Source: Desulfobacterales bacterium
Lineage (GTDB): Bacteria; Desulfobacterota; Desulfobacteria; Desulfobacterales; G020353555
Reading direction: 5' to 3'
Length of the DNA stretch: 38,915 nucleotides
Assembly: GCA_020353555.1 (NCBI GenBank)
Contig: CP070697.1
Span: 5,104,194-5,143,108 of the forward strand
This document shows, one piece after another, positions 33,045 through 38,915 of this stretch. Position numbers and translations under genes: made by a program. The notes below the pieces were generated by a model that saw nothing but the letters and a program-made list of their open reading frames with translations, was not told the origin of the DNA and made no database searches. Within the stretch, counting starts at the first letter, position 1, and every line of letters starts with the position of its first letter.

Positions 33045-33479
33045 TTAAGCCTTTTGGAAAACGTAGTTGAACTGTTCGTTGGCCACCCGGTTGACCACGG
33101 TCTTCACCTCCATTCCGATTTGGATGTCCCCCTCGGGCACATCACCGGCAATCCGGCCGAAGACCTTGTAGTCGCCGTAGTCCACCAGGGCGATGCAGTA
33201 GGGCACATCTTCCTGAAATCCCACAGGCGCAAATTCGAGTTTGCTGTAAGTGACCAGCTGACCGCGACCCGCAACTTCAAACCATTCCATGTTGCTGGCC
33301 AGGCACTGGTAGCAATCCGCCCGGGGCGGGAAAAAAACCAGGCCACAGACTTTGCAGCGGGTGCCCATGACCTGACCGTTTTCCAAATAGTCAATGAAAT
33401 CATTGATTTTTGTGGTAGAAGTAAAGCTAACCGTGCCAAATTTCTTAAAGCGGTCATCCATTTCCTTGATGCTTCCCAT
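33045..33479 (-). CDS. DUF35 zinc-ribbon/OB-fold protein, thiolase partner
   Basis: 144 residues. A zinc ribbon (Cys42, Cys45, Cys56, Cys59 in CKVCG and CYQC) precedes an OB-fold that starts at GRGQLVTYSKLEFAP near 71. This is the ChsH2/BbsA-like pattern. Such proteins bind SCPx-type thiolases and are needed for their activity. Its ATG overlaps the thiolase stop (TAATG), so translation is coupled. The longer open frame upstream lies inside the thiolase gene in another phase and is not used. Confidence 0.9.
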   Translation of the reverse strand: MGSIKEMDDRFKKFGTVSFTSTTKINDFIDYLENGQVMGTRCKVCGLVFFPPRADCYQCLASNMEWFEVAGRGQLVTYSKLEFAPVGFQEDVPYCIALVDYGDYKVFGRIAGDVPEGDIQIGMEVKTVVNRVANEQFNYVFQKA

Positions 33480-34648
33480 TAGGCCCTCCCTAGAATGCTG
33501 ACATTGCCGTAAAGACCCACCCCGCCGATGTTGTGGACCAAACCGATCTCTGGGCTTGGCACCTGCATGGCGTCCGCTTCCTCGCGCAGCTGCAGCACGA
33601 TGGTCCGGATTTGCGAACCTCCGGTGGCCCCAATCGGGTGTCCTTTGGATAAAAGGCCGCCGTCCACGTTGACCGGTATGGAGCCCTCCCGGTAAGTCGC
33701 TTGGCTTCGAATGAGCTCTTTGCCTCCCCCCGGTTCGGCAAAGCCCAAGTCTTCGTAAGCCATCATCTCGGCGATGGTGAAACAATCGTGCACTTCCGCG
33801 ACATCGATATCCGGGGGGCCGACCCCCGCCATTTGGTAGGCCTGACGGCTGGCTTGCCGGGCGACGGTCAAACCGGTGAACAGATCCCGGCCGGCCAGGT
33901 TCACACTGGCGCTGGCGGCCCCTAGTCCCAGGATCCACACCGGTTTTGGACTCAAAGCTTTGGCCATTTCCTCGTTGGCCACGATGAGACAGGAGCTGCC
34001 GTCGGCATTGGCGCAGCAATCTCCCACCCGCAGCGGGCTTGCCACCGGGCCGGACATGCGATTTTCCGGGTCGACGAACATCTCCAGGCCGACCGGTTTG
34101 CGGTAGACGGCCCGGTCGTTGATCTGTCCGTAAGTGGCTGCCTTGACGCGGATGCGGGCCAGGTCCTCCGGCGTGGTCCCGTATTTTTGCATGTGCGCGC
34201 GGGCATACATGGCATAATAGGCCGGCATCATGGTTCCAAACGGGCTTTCCCATTGGATGTCCGCCCCCCGACCCATTCTTTCCTGGGATTCGGAGGAAGA
34301 AATTTCGGACATTTTCTGAAAACCGATCACCGCTACGATTTTGTGCAGCCCGGATTTGATCAGAGCATAGGCCTGTCTCAAGCCCATGCTGCTCGAGGAG
34401 CATAAACTTTCCACATAGAAAGTCGGCTGGGGGTTTAAGCCGAGGTATTCGGCAAAGACGCCTGCCGGGGAACGCTGTTTGTCGTATTCCGGTGCGGAAC
34501 AGATGATGGAGGCATCAATTTCCCTGGTCGTTATTTGGGCATCCTGAATGGCCTCGCGGAATCCTTCGAAGGCCAGCTCCCGAATCGAACCCGGATAACT
34601 GCGAACGAAGGCGCTTTGTCCCACACCGATGATGGCTACTTTTCCCAT
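33479..34648 (-). CDS. SCPx-type thiolase
   Basis: 389 residues. The N-terminus is VAIIGVGQSAFVRSYPGS, the acyl-accepting cysteine lies in ESLCSSSSMGLRQA near 86, and C-terminal active-site parts are VHDCFTIAEMMAYEDLG near 285, GHPIGATG near 338 and VHNIGG near 370. The last has His where classical thiolases have the second Cys, which is typical of the SCPx group that works with a DUF35 partner. It would cleave a 3-oxoacyl-CoA, such as 3-oxopimelyl-CoA in benzoyl-CoA breakdown, or an aryl 3-oxoacyl-CoA as BbsAB does in toluene breakdown. AGGAG before the ATG. Confidence 0.88.
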   Translation of the reverse strand: MGKVAIIGVGQSAFVRSYPGSIRELAFEGFREAIQDAQITTREIDASIICSAPEYDKQRSPAGVFAEYLGLNPQPTFYVESLCSSSSMGLRQAYALIKSGLHKIVAVIGFQKMSEISSSESQERMGRGADIQWESPFGTMMPAYYAMYARAHMQKYGTTPEDLARIRVKAATYGQINDRAVYRKPVGLEMFVDPENRMSGPVASPLRVGDCCANADGSSCLIVANEEMAKALSPKPVWILGLGAASASVNLAGRDLFTGLTVARQASRQAYQMAGVGPPDIDVAEVHDCFTIAEMMAYEDLGFAEPGGGKELIRSQATYREGSIPVNVDGGLLSKGHPIGATGGSQIRTIVLQLREEADAMQVPSPEIGLVHNIGGVGLYGNVSILGRA

Positions 34649-34733
34649 CGACGATCTCCTTGATCCGGACCGGCCGGAATCTGCCAAAGTGCTTGAAATT
34701 GAGGTTCAAAACCCATTGCGGATCGCACGCATT

Positions 34734-35483
34734 TCAAATGTACTGCCCGCCATCCACCTTGATCACTTCGCCGGTGACATGACGGGCCTTGTCGGAGGCC
34801 AGAAAAGCGACAACATATCCCAGATCTTCCGGCTGGCCGACGCGCTTGAGAACGATTTCGGCCAGGGCCAGCTCAATAATTTTGTCGCGGGCTTCGGATT
34901 CCCGGAGCATGGCGGTTTCAATCAGTCCGGGTGCCACCGCGTTCACGTTGACGCCGAAGCCGCCGAGTTCTTTGGCGAGAGCCTTGGTAAACCCGATGAT
35001 GCCGGCCTTGGAGGCGGAATAGTTGGTCTGTCCGAACTTGCCGCGCAGGCCGTTGATCGAGGTGATATTAATGATTTTACCGTATTTCTGATCTTTGAAA
35101 AGGGGGGCCACGTGGCGGCTGAAATTAAAATAACCTTTCAAATTGACTTCCAACACCCGATCCCATTGCTCTTCGGTCATCTTCCAGGAGACGCTGTCCC
35201 AATTCATGCCCGCGTTGTTGACCAGGATATCCAGCCGGCCGAATTCCGTGAGGGCCGCTTTGACCACCCCTTCGGTCTCGGCGAACGAGGCGCTGTCACA
35301 CTGAACGGCCAGGGCCTTGCGGCCGATGGCCCGTATTTGATCGGCATACTTCTGAGCTTCATCCGCATGTCTGCGGTAAGTCAGACAGACGTTGGCCCCT
35401 TCGCGTGCCAGTTCCAGCGAAATCGCGGCTCCGATTCCCTGGGAACCGCCTGTCACGAGAGCGTTTTTTCCCTCCAACAACAT
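34734..35483 (-). CDS. short-chain dehydrogenase/reductase (FabG-like)
   Basis: 249 residues. The nucleotide-binding TGGSQGIG is at 11-18, NNAG near 89, and the catalytic Ser-Tyr-Lys in ITSINGLRGKFGQTNYSASK near 140-160. It would oxidise a 3-hydroxyacyl-CoA with NAD(P). Lying nine bases after bamA, with AGGAGG just before its ATG, and before the thiolase, it most likely oxidises 3-hydroxypimelyl-CoA, the product of BamA. It might instead replace BamQ, the ring alcohol dehydrogenase, which is missing here. The family itself is certain. Confidence 0.88.
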   Translation of the reverse strand: MLLEGKNALVTGGSQGIGAAISLELAREGANVCLTYRRHADEAQKYADQIRAIGRKALAVQCDSASFAETEGVVKAALTEFGRLDILVNNAGMNWDSVSWKMTEEQWDRVLEVNLKGYFNFSRHVAPLFKDQKYGKIINITSINGLRGKFGQTNYSASKAGIIGFTKALAKELGGFGVNVNAVAPGLIETAMLRESEARDKIIELALAEIVLKRVGQPEDLGYVVAFLASDKARHVTGEVIKVDGGQYI

Positions 35484-35492
35484 ATTGTCCTC

Positions 35493-36626
35493 CTACGCCT
35501 GCGGCTTCCCCAGTACCGCCGCCATGAATTCCATGTCAAAAGCCTCGCCCTGGGCCTGGCGCCGGCGGTATTCGATGAAGTCGATGGTGTCCTGGCCGGT
35601 AATTTTTCTGGTGTTGAAAGCATTGAATCCGAGAAAAGCCTCGGAATTCATGTTCACAGCCAGCCAGTGACGGTTGATGACCTTGGCCTGATCCCAGAAA
35701 AATTTCTTCTTCAGACGGATACCATCCACACTTTTGATCAGGCAGCCGGGAAAGAGGTTGGTATAGGCCCAGAGAATTTTGTTGACGGCTGCATCCAGCA
35801 GGGCAAAATCGGTTTGGGCGGCTTTGACGTAATCCCGCGCCTTTTGAGCTTCTTTGCCGGTCTTGAATTCCCCGTACACGATCTCGCCGTCATCCACATA
35901 GCGGTCCGTGATGACGGCGGGGTTGCGGACCCACCGGCCGTTATCCTGAATCACCGGCACGCATTTGGAAATGAGGCCCAGGTGTTTCATTCTGTAGGCG
36001 CTCCACATTTCGCAGGAGATACAGTTCCACATGGCGAGCTCCATGGGAAGCATCCAGGGCAGAAAGTCGGAGCTGCCGCCGTCCGGGGCCGAACCGTGGC
36101 GCGGGCCGGCCTGGCCGAATATGGCCAGATCGCTGGAAACCGTGATGTCACAGGTCATCCCGATTTCCTGGCCGCCCGCCACCCGCATACCGTTGACGCG
36201 GCAGATGGTGGGTTTTTTGCAATTCAGAATGCTATCGACCATCCCGTTGAAAAGGTCCATGTAGACGCCGTATTCCGTGGGACGACCGGCGTAGTACTCC
36301 GCGTATTCTTTGGTGTTGCCGCCGGTACAAAACGCCTTGTCGCCGACGGCGGTGAAAACGGAGGCCACGACGGAGCTGTCGGCGGAAGCGCGCTGAAAAC
36401 CGGCAATGACACCTTTGACCATTTCGGTCGTGTAGGAGTTGTACTGTTGCGGATTGTTGAGGGTGATCCAGGCGGAGTAGAGGCCTTCGACCGGATTTCC
36501 GGTGGGGTCGAGGATGGGTTTTTTTGCAAACATGACACCCGGAGCTTGATCGGAAAAGTGTTCATCACCCCAGAGAAAATGGTCCTTGAGTCCTGACTCG
36601 CGCGGCAACCAGCTAAGATCGGCCAT
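35493..36626 (-). CDS. bamA: 6-oxocyclohex-1-ene-1-carbonyl-CoA hydrolase
   Basis: 377 residues, the BamA/Oah length and well above ordinary crotonases. Landmarks: ITLNNPQQYNSYTTEM near 50-65 (QYNSYTT is a region I recall as a bamA primer target), FCTGGNTKEYAEYYAGRP near 98-115, NGMRVAGGQEIGMTCD near 145-160 and AGPRHGSAPDGGSSDFLPW after it. The enzyme hydrolytically opens the dearomatised ring to 3-hydroxypimelyl-CoA, the committed step shared by all known anaerobic benzoyl-CoA routes. AAGGAG eight bases before the chosen ATG. It is the first gene behind a strong promoter and heads the leftward series. Confidence 0.93.
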   Translation of the reverse strand: MADLSWLPRESGLKDHFLWGDEHFSDQAPGVMFAKKPILDPTGNPVEGLYSAWITLNNPQQYNSYTTEMVKGVIAGFQRASADSSVVASVFTAVGDKAFCTGGNTKEYAEYYAGRPTEYGVYMDLFNGMVDSILNCKKPTICRVNGMRVAGGQEIGMTCDITVSSDLAIFGQAGPRHGSAPDGGSSDFLPWMLPMELAMWNCISCEMWSAYRMKHLGLISKCVPVIQDNGRWVRNPAVITDRYVDDGEIVYGEFKTGKEAQKARDYVKAAQTDFALLDAAVNKILWAYTNLFPGCLIKSVDGIRLKKKFFWDQAKVINRHWLAVNMNSEAFLGFNAFNTRKITGQDTIDFIEYRRRQAQGEAFDMEFMAAVLGKPQA

Positions 36627-36724
36627 GGATAATCTCCTTTGTTTGGTGAAGAATTCTAATGGGTTTGACAAGGCGTTTTCAACTACATCCCTTTTCTTGG
36701 TCGAAATTCAGCCTATTTACTTTA

Positions 36725-36741
36725 TAGCTATATATTAGCTA
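36725..36741. promoter_or_regulatory. 17-bp palindromic operator candidate at the bamA promoter
   Basis: TAGCTA-TATAT-TAGCTA is symmetric over its arms and overlaps the predicted -10 region of the leftward promoter. A TetR-, GntR- or MarR-type repressor is plausible, but no regulator gene lies next to it. Confidence 0.5.
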
Positions 36742-36758
36742 CAATATTGCTTAGTCAA
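36730..36758 (-). promoter_or_regulatory. sigma-70-like promoter of the bamA operon
   Basis: On the minus strand TTGACT (36753-36758) is followed after 17 bases by ATATAT (36730-36735), or after 18 by TATATA, about 100 bases before the bamA start. The region up to 37014 holds no other gene I can support. Confidence 0.6.
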
Positions 36759-37014
36759 GAAAAAAATGCTAATGTCAATTTCTCATAGTCCGTGTTCCGC
36801 TGCAAAAACGGCATCAAGCAATTCTGGTATATTCGATGGGTTGCGACGTCGATCAGTCCGGCGGCGGCAAGAATTCGTGCCTGGGAGGCAACCCCCGGCC
36901 GGCCATGGCCCAACAAGAATCCGCGGAGGCCCGTTCAAAAGAGGCTCGTTCGGCGGCGATTGCTTTGATCGGCTGCCGTATCAGTGGCCGACCCGTCAGA
37001 GGAGGTTCATTCCG

Positions 37015-37569
37015 GTGAGATACCCTAAAGAAGTTGTGCTGAAGGATTGTCAGGAGGCGGTTATCCGTCCGCTGGAAAAGGCGGACGAGCTTCGGCTGCG
37101 TCAGTTTTATGCGGCCGTCCCGGAGGATGACCGGTGGTATATGCGCTATGATGTGTTGGATCCGGCGGTCATCCGCAAGTGGATTGATGGCATCGGCGGG
37201 GGAACCGTGTATTCAATTGTCGCACTTTGCCGGGACGACATCGTGGCCCATGCCAGTCTGCACATGCGCGGCTACGGTTGCACCAGCCATGTGGGGCGAC
37301 TGCGGATCATGGTCCTGCCCGATTTTCGGCACAAACGTCTGGGGACCTGGATGCTGCTGGATCTCATTCAACTGGCGATGGAAAAGGGGCTGAGGGATTT
37401 GCGCGCCGATTTCGTGGTGGGCGTTGAAGATGCGGCCATCGAATCCGCCTACAAACTCGATTTTTTCAAAAAAGCGGTCCTTGAGGGTTACGTCAAGGAT
37501 CCCCGGGGGAAGCGTTACGATATGATGATCATGACCAAGCGTCTGCACAAAGACTGGGGCGATTTTTAG
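37015..37569 (+). CDS. GNAT-family acetyltransferase (Pat-like)
   Basis: 184 residues. It begins RYPKEVVLKDCQEAVIRPLEKAD, then PEDDRWYMRYDVLDPAVIRKW, and the acetyl-CoA site is VLPDFRHKRLGTWMLLDLI near 103-121, where the RxxGxG/A loop reads RHKRLGT. Proteins of this single-domain type are related to protein lysine acetyltransferases. The GTG start is chosen because AGGAGG lies nine bases upstream; an open frame runs 83 codons further upstream but looks non-coding. It is divergent from the bamA operon and eleven bases before the AcuA-like gene. Confidence 0.85.
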   Translation: MRYPKEVVLKDCQEAVIRPLEKADELRLRQFYAAVPEDDRWYMRYDVLDPAVIRKWIDGIGGGTVYSIVALCRDDIVAHASLHMRGYGCTSHVGRLRIMVLPDFRHKRLGTWMLLDLIQLAMEKGLRDLRADFVVGVEDAAIESAYKLDFFKKAVLEGYVKDPRGKRYDMMIMTKRLHKDWGDF

Positions 37570-37579
37570 CAACTTGTCC

Positions 37580-38215
37580 ATGAGCGCAAACCCGGCGAAT
37601 GAAATCGTTTGGCCCTCGCGCAAGGGCGACGTGCGAATTCGGTCGTTCTGCACGCCGGAAGAAATCCGCCGCTGCAGTTTTGACCGCCAGTTCGGCACCC
37701 ACGCCCATTACAAATCGCTGTATACCCGGAGGGAAAGTCTGGAAGAAAACGCCGCTCAACCGGATGCGAATGTGGTAGTCGCCCTGGCGGAGGGGCACCA
37801 CATCATCGGTTTCGGGGTGTTGGCCTTTCCCGATCCGGGGGAGCGCTGGTCCGAATTGGGGCCGGGAGTGATGCTCGAAGTGAAGGCCATCGAGATTTGC
37901 CGTGGTTGGCGCGCGGCCAAGATCGCCCCTGGTGTCATCCAAATGATGCTCACCCATCCGCAAATTGAAGCTAAGATTGCTTATCTGGTCGGCTATTCCT
38001 GGACCTGGGATCTGGACGGAACCCAGTTGTCCGCCCAGGCGTATCGTCAGATCCTAATCAAGCTTTTTGAGCCGTTTGGTTTTCGTGAATACCAAACCAA
38101 CGAACCCAACATCTGTTTGAAACCGGAAAATATCTTCATGGGCCGGATCGGTCAAAACGTTCCCCCAGAGCTGCAAAACCGTTTTAAGTGGTTACGATTC
38201 GGTGTTTCTCCCTAG
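37580..38215 (+). CDS. AcuA-like GNAT protein acetyltransferase
   Basis: 211 residues. It aligns by eye with Bacillus AcuA through most of its length: a GERWSELG element (AcuA has RERWSEA), LEVKAIEICRGWRA, a YSWTWDLDGTQL block (AcuA has YYWHWDLKRSGL) and NEPNICLKPENIFMGRIGQNV near the end. AcuA acetylates the catalytic lysine of acetyl-CoA synthetase and switches it off. Three CoA ligases or synthetases encoded nearby are natural candidate targets. The ATG lies ten bases after the previous stop, with no strong ribosome-binding site, so coupling is likely. The symbol is withheld because the sequence is distant. Confidence 0.8.
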   Translation: MSANPANEIVWPSRKGDVRIRSFCTPEEIRRCSFDRQFGTHAHYKSLYTRRESLEENAAQPDANVVVALAEGHHIIGFGVLAFPDPGERWSELGPGVMLEVKAIEICRGWRAAKIAPGVIQMMLTHPQIEAKIAYLVGYSWTWDLDGTQLSAQAYRQILIKLFEPFGFREYQTNEPNICLKPENIFMGRIGQNVPPELQNRFKWLRFGVSP

Positions 38216-38285
38216 CACATCCATCGGCCGTGGCGGTGGCTGATTTTGCCGTTTGCCAATCGTGTTTGATCCCGCGCACGCAAAG

Positions 38286-38319
38286 CAAAAGGCAGTATCC
38301 CGCAGGACGCTGCCTTTTT
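38286..38319 (+). terminator. Rho-independent terminator of the GNAT pair
   Basis: AAAAGGCAG and CTGCCTTTTT form the stem with a 14-base loop and a T run on the plus strand, about 70 bases after the AcuA-like stop. Between it and about 38670 I see no gene. Confidence 0.75.
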
Positions 38320-38673
38320 CCCCTGCGGTTGTCCGCAACCGGCCGATTTGCGTGGACATTCGAATTATCCCGGCCACGCACCGCAATCTGGCCGCACGGG
38401 TATCCCCAGGACGCTTCGGCCAGGACCTGTTTTAGCGGATTAACGTCTTTCCGATCTGTCTTCCCCCCTTACGGGCCAGAAAAGATGATATCGCCTTGCG
38501 GGTCAATGCGTTTGTCCACGATTTGCGGACGACGACTCCGAAAAGGATCACCGGCATGATCCCGGAGGTGATGGATATTTGCATGCACGGTGATTGGCCC
38601 GGCAAGGCTTCTTTCCCGCGGAGCGCTTCGGGGATGGGTTGGCGATCCTAACAAATCGAAGGGCGAAGAACGC

Positions 38674-38913
38674 TTAGGGTACCCCTTTGAACTTCACGTC
38701 CGGGTTCGCGGCGCGGATGATGGGCAGCGTTCTCCCCAGAGCCTTATCCTTGATCACGCAGAAGAGGTAAGCCTTTTCACGCTCCAGTCGAAAGCGCAGG
38801 AACCCCACCGGCAAGCGAGGGCCCTCAACGAGGCCAACCTAGTTGGCATCCGCCTCGATGGTCCTTCTGAAGCTTGTCAACTGAAAGCAGCCGTCATCCC
38901 TCACCTCGATCTT
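38674..38913 (-). pseudogene. partial reading frame with in-frame amber codon at the right edge
   Basis: A leftward frame enters from outside the window and reads about 24 codons (ending RRTIEADAN), then a TAG at 38839-38841, then 54 more sensible codons (VGLVEGPRLPVGFLRF and on to NPDVKFKGVP) before TAA. The amino acid mix on both sides looks protein-like, so it may be the 3' end of one gene interrupted by a stop, or a short gene followed by a remnant. I do not recognise the family. Confidence 0.35.
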
Positions 38914-38915
38914 AT

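Noticed and set aside
33480-34403. Long N-terminal extension of the DUF35 gene
   Set aside because: It lies inside the thiolase gene in another phase; the coupled TAATG start gives the normal DUF35 length.
34629-36596. 655-codon open frame antisense to the SDR and bamA genes
   Set aside because: The minus-strand genes have recognisable families and ribosome-binding sites, and the antisense product has no recognisable domain; long shadow frames are common in GC-rich DNA.

Overview
The window looks like a chromosomal segment of a strictly anaerobic, GC-rich Desulfobacterota bacterium (Desulfosarcina or Desulfatiglans-like sulfate reducer or relative). The reasons are a tungsten-type aldehyde:ferredoxin oxidoreductase operon, an indolepyruvate:ferredoxin oxidoreductase, an oxygen-sensitive 2-hydroxyacyl-CoA dehydratase-type protein with its ATPase activator, an ADP-forming acyl-CoA synthetase, and BamA, the ring-opening hydrolase that marks anaerobic benzoyl-CoA degradation. 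The assignment rests on protein recognition by eye; no database was searched.

Left part (0-4.1 kb): a 3' remnant that looks like a B12-type radical SAM protein runs into an alpha/beta hydrolase on the other strand. After a repeat-rich intergenic stretch comes a compact operon: a membrane-anchored Asp/Gly-repeat protein, an ECF sigma factor, its membrane anti-sigma partner, and a secreted-protein gene that looks broken by an internal deletion and frameshift.

4.1-12.2 kb: an IclR regulator and an LctP-family carboxylate permease read leftward. Divergently, a zinc-ribbon mini-protein gene leads to an AOR operon (tungsten subunit, two four-cluster ferredoxins, a MoaD-like protein, an FAD/NAD oxidoreductase). 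The divergent region holds a GTTCA-N6-TGAAC dyad over the IclR -10 box and a separate promoter plus dyad in front of the AOR side, so aldehyde oxidation and acid transport may be co-regulated.

12.4-20 kb: mixed genes. HU with its own promoter and terminator; a UbiX flavin prenyltransferase with an LpdD-like partner but no UbiD; a methyltransferase; an unusual DHH-like/CPBP-like membrane fusion; an AT-rich kilobase; a small Cys protein; and an HDOD-GGDEF protein.

20.1-36.6 kb: fourteen consecutive leftward genes. From the promoter end: BamA, an SDR, an SCPx-type thiolase with its DUF35 zinc-ribbon partner, a diene-CoA hydratase-like crotonase, a CxxC mini-protein, IorA, IorB, PaaK, a PanE-like reductase, a BadF/HgdC ATPase, one HgdB-type subunit, an ADP-forming acyl-CoA synthetase and an AMP-forming acyl-CoA ligase, ending in a hairpin terminator. 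Together they suit aryl-pyruvate, aryl-acetate and benzoyl-CoA catabolism feeding beta-oxidation and ATP formation. A recognisable benzoyl-CoA reductase and BamQ are not in the window.

36.7-38.9 kb: a promoter overlapping a 17-bp palindrome, then two rightward GNAT acetyltransferases, the second AcuA-like. They are good candidates for lysine-acetylation control of the acyl-CoA synthetases next door. A terminator follows, and at the right edge there is a partial reading frame with an in-frame amber codon. Three copies of an intergenic repeat (near 1.6, 18.3 and 27.4 kb) are scattered through the window.
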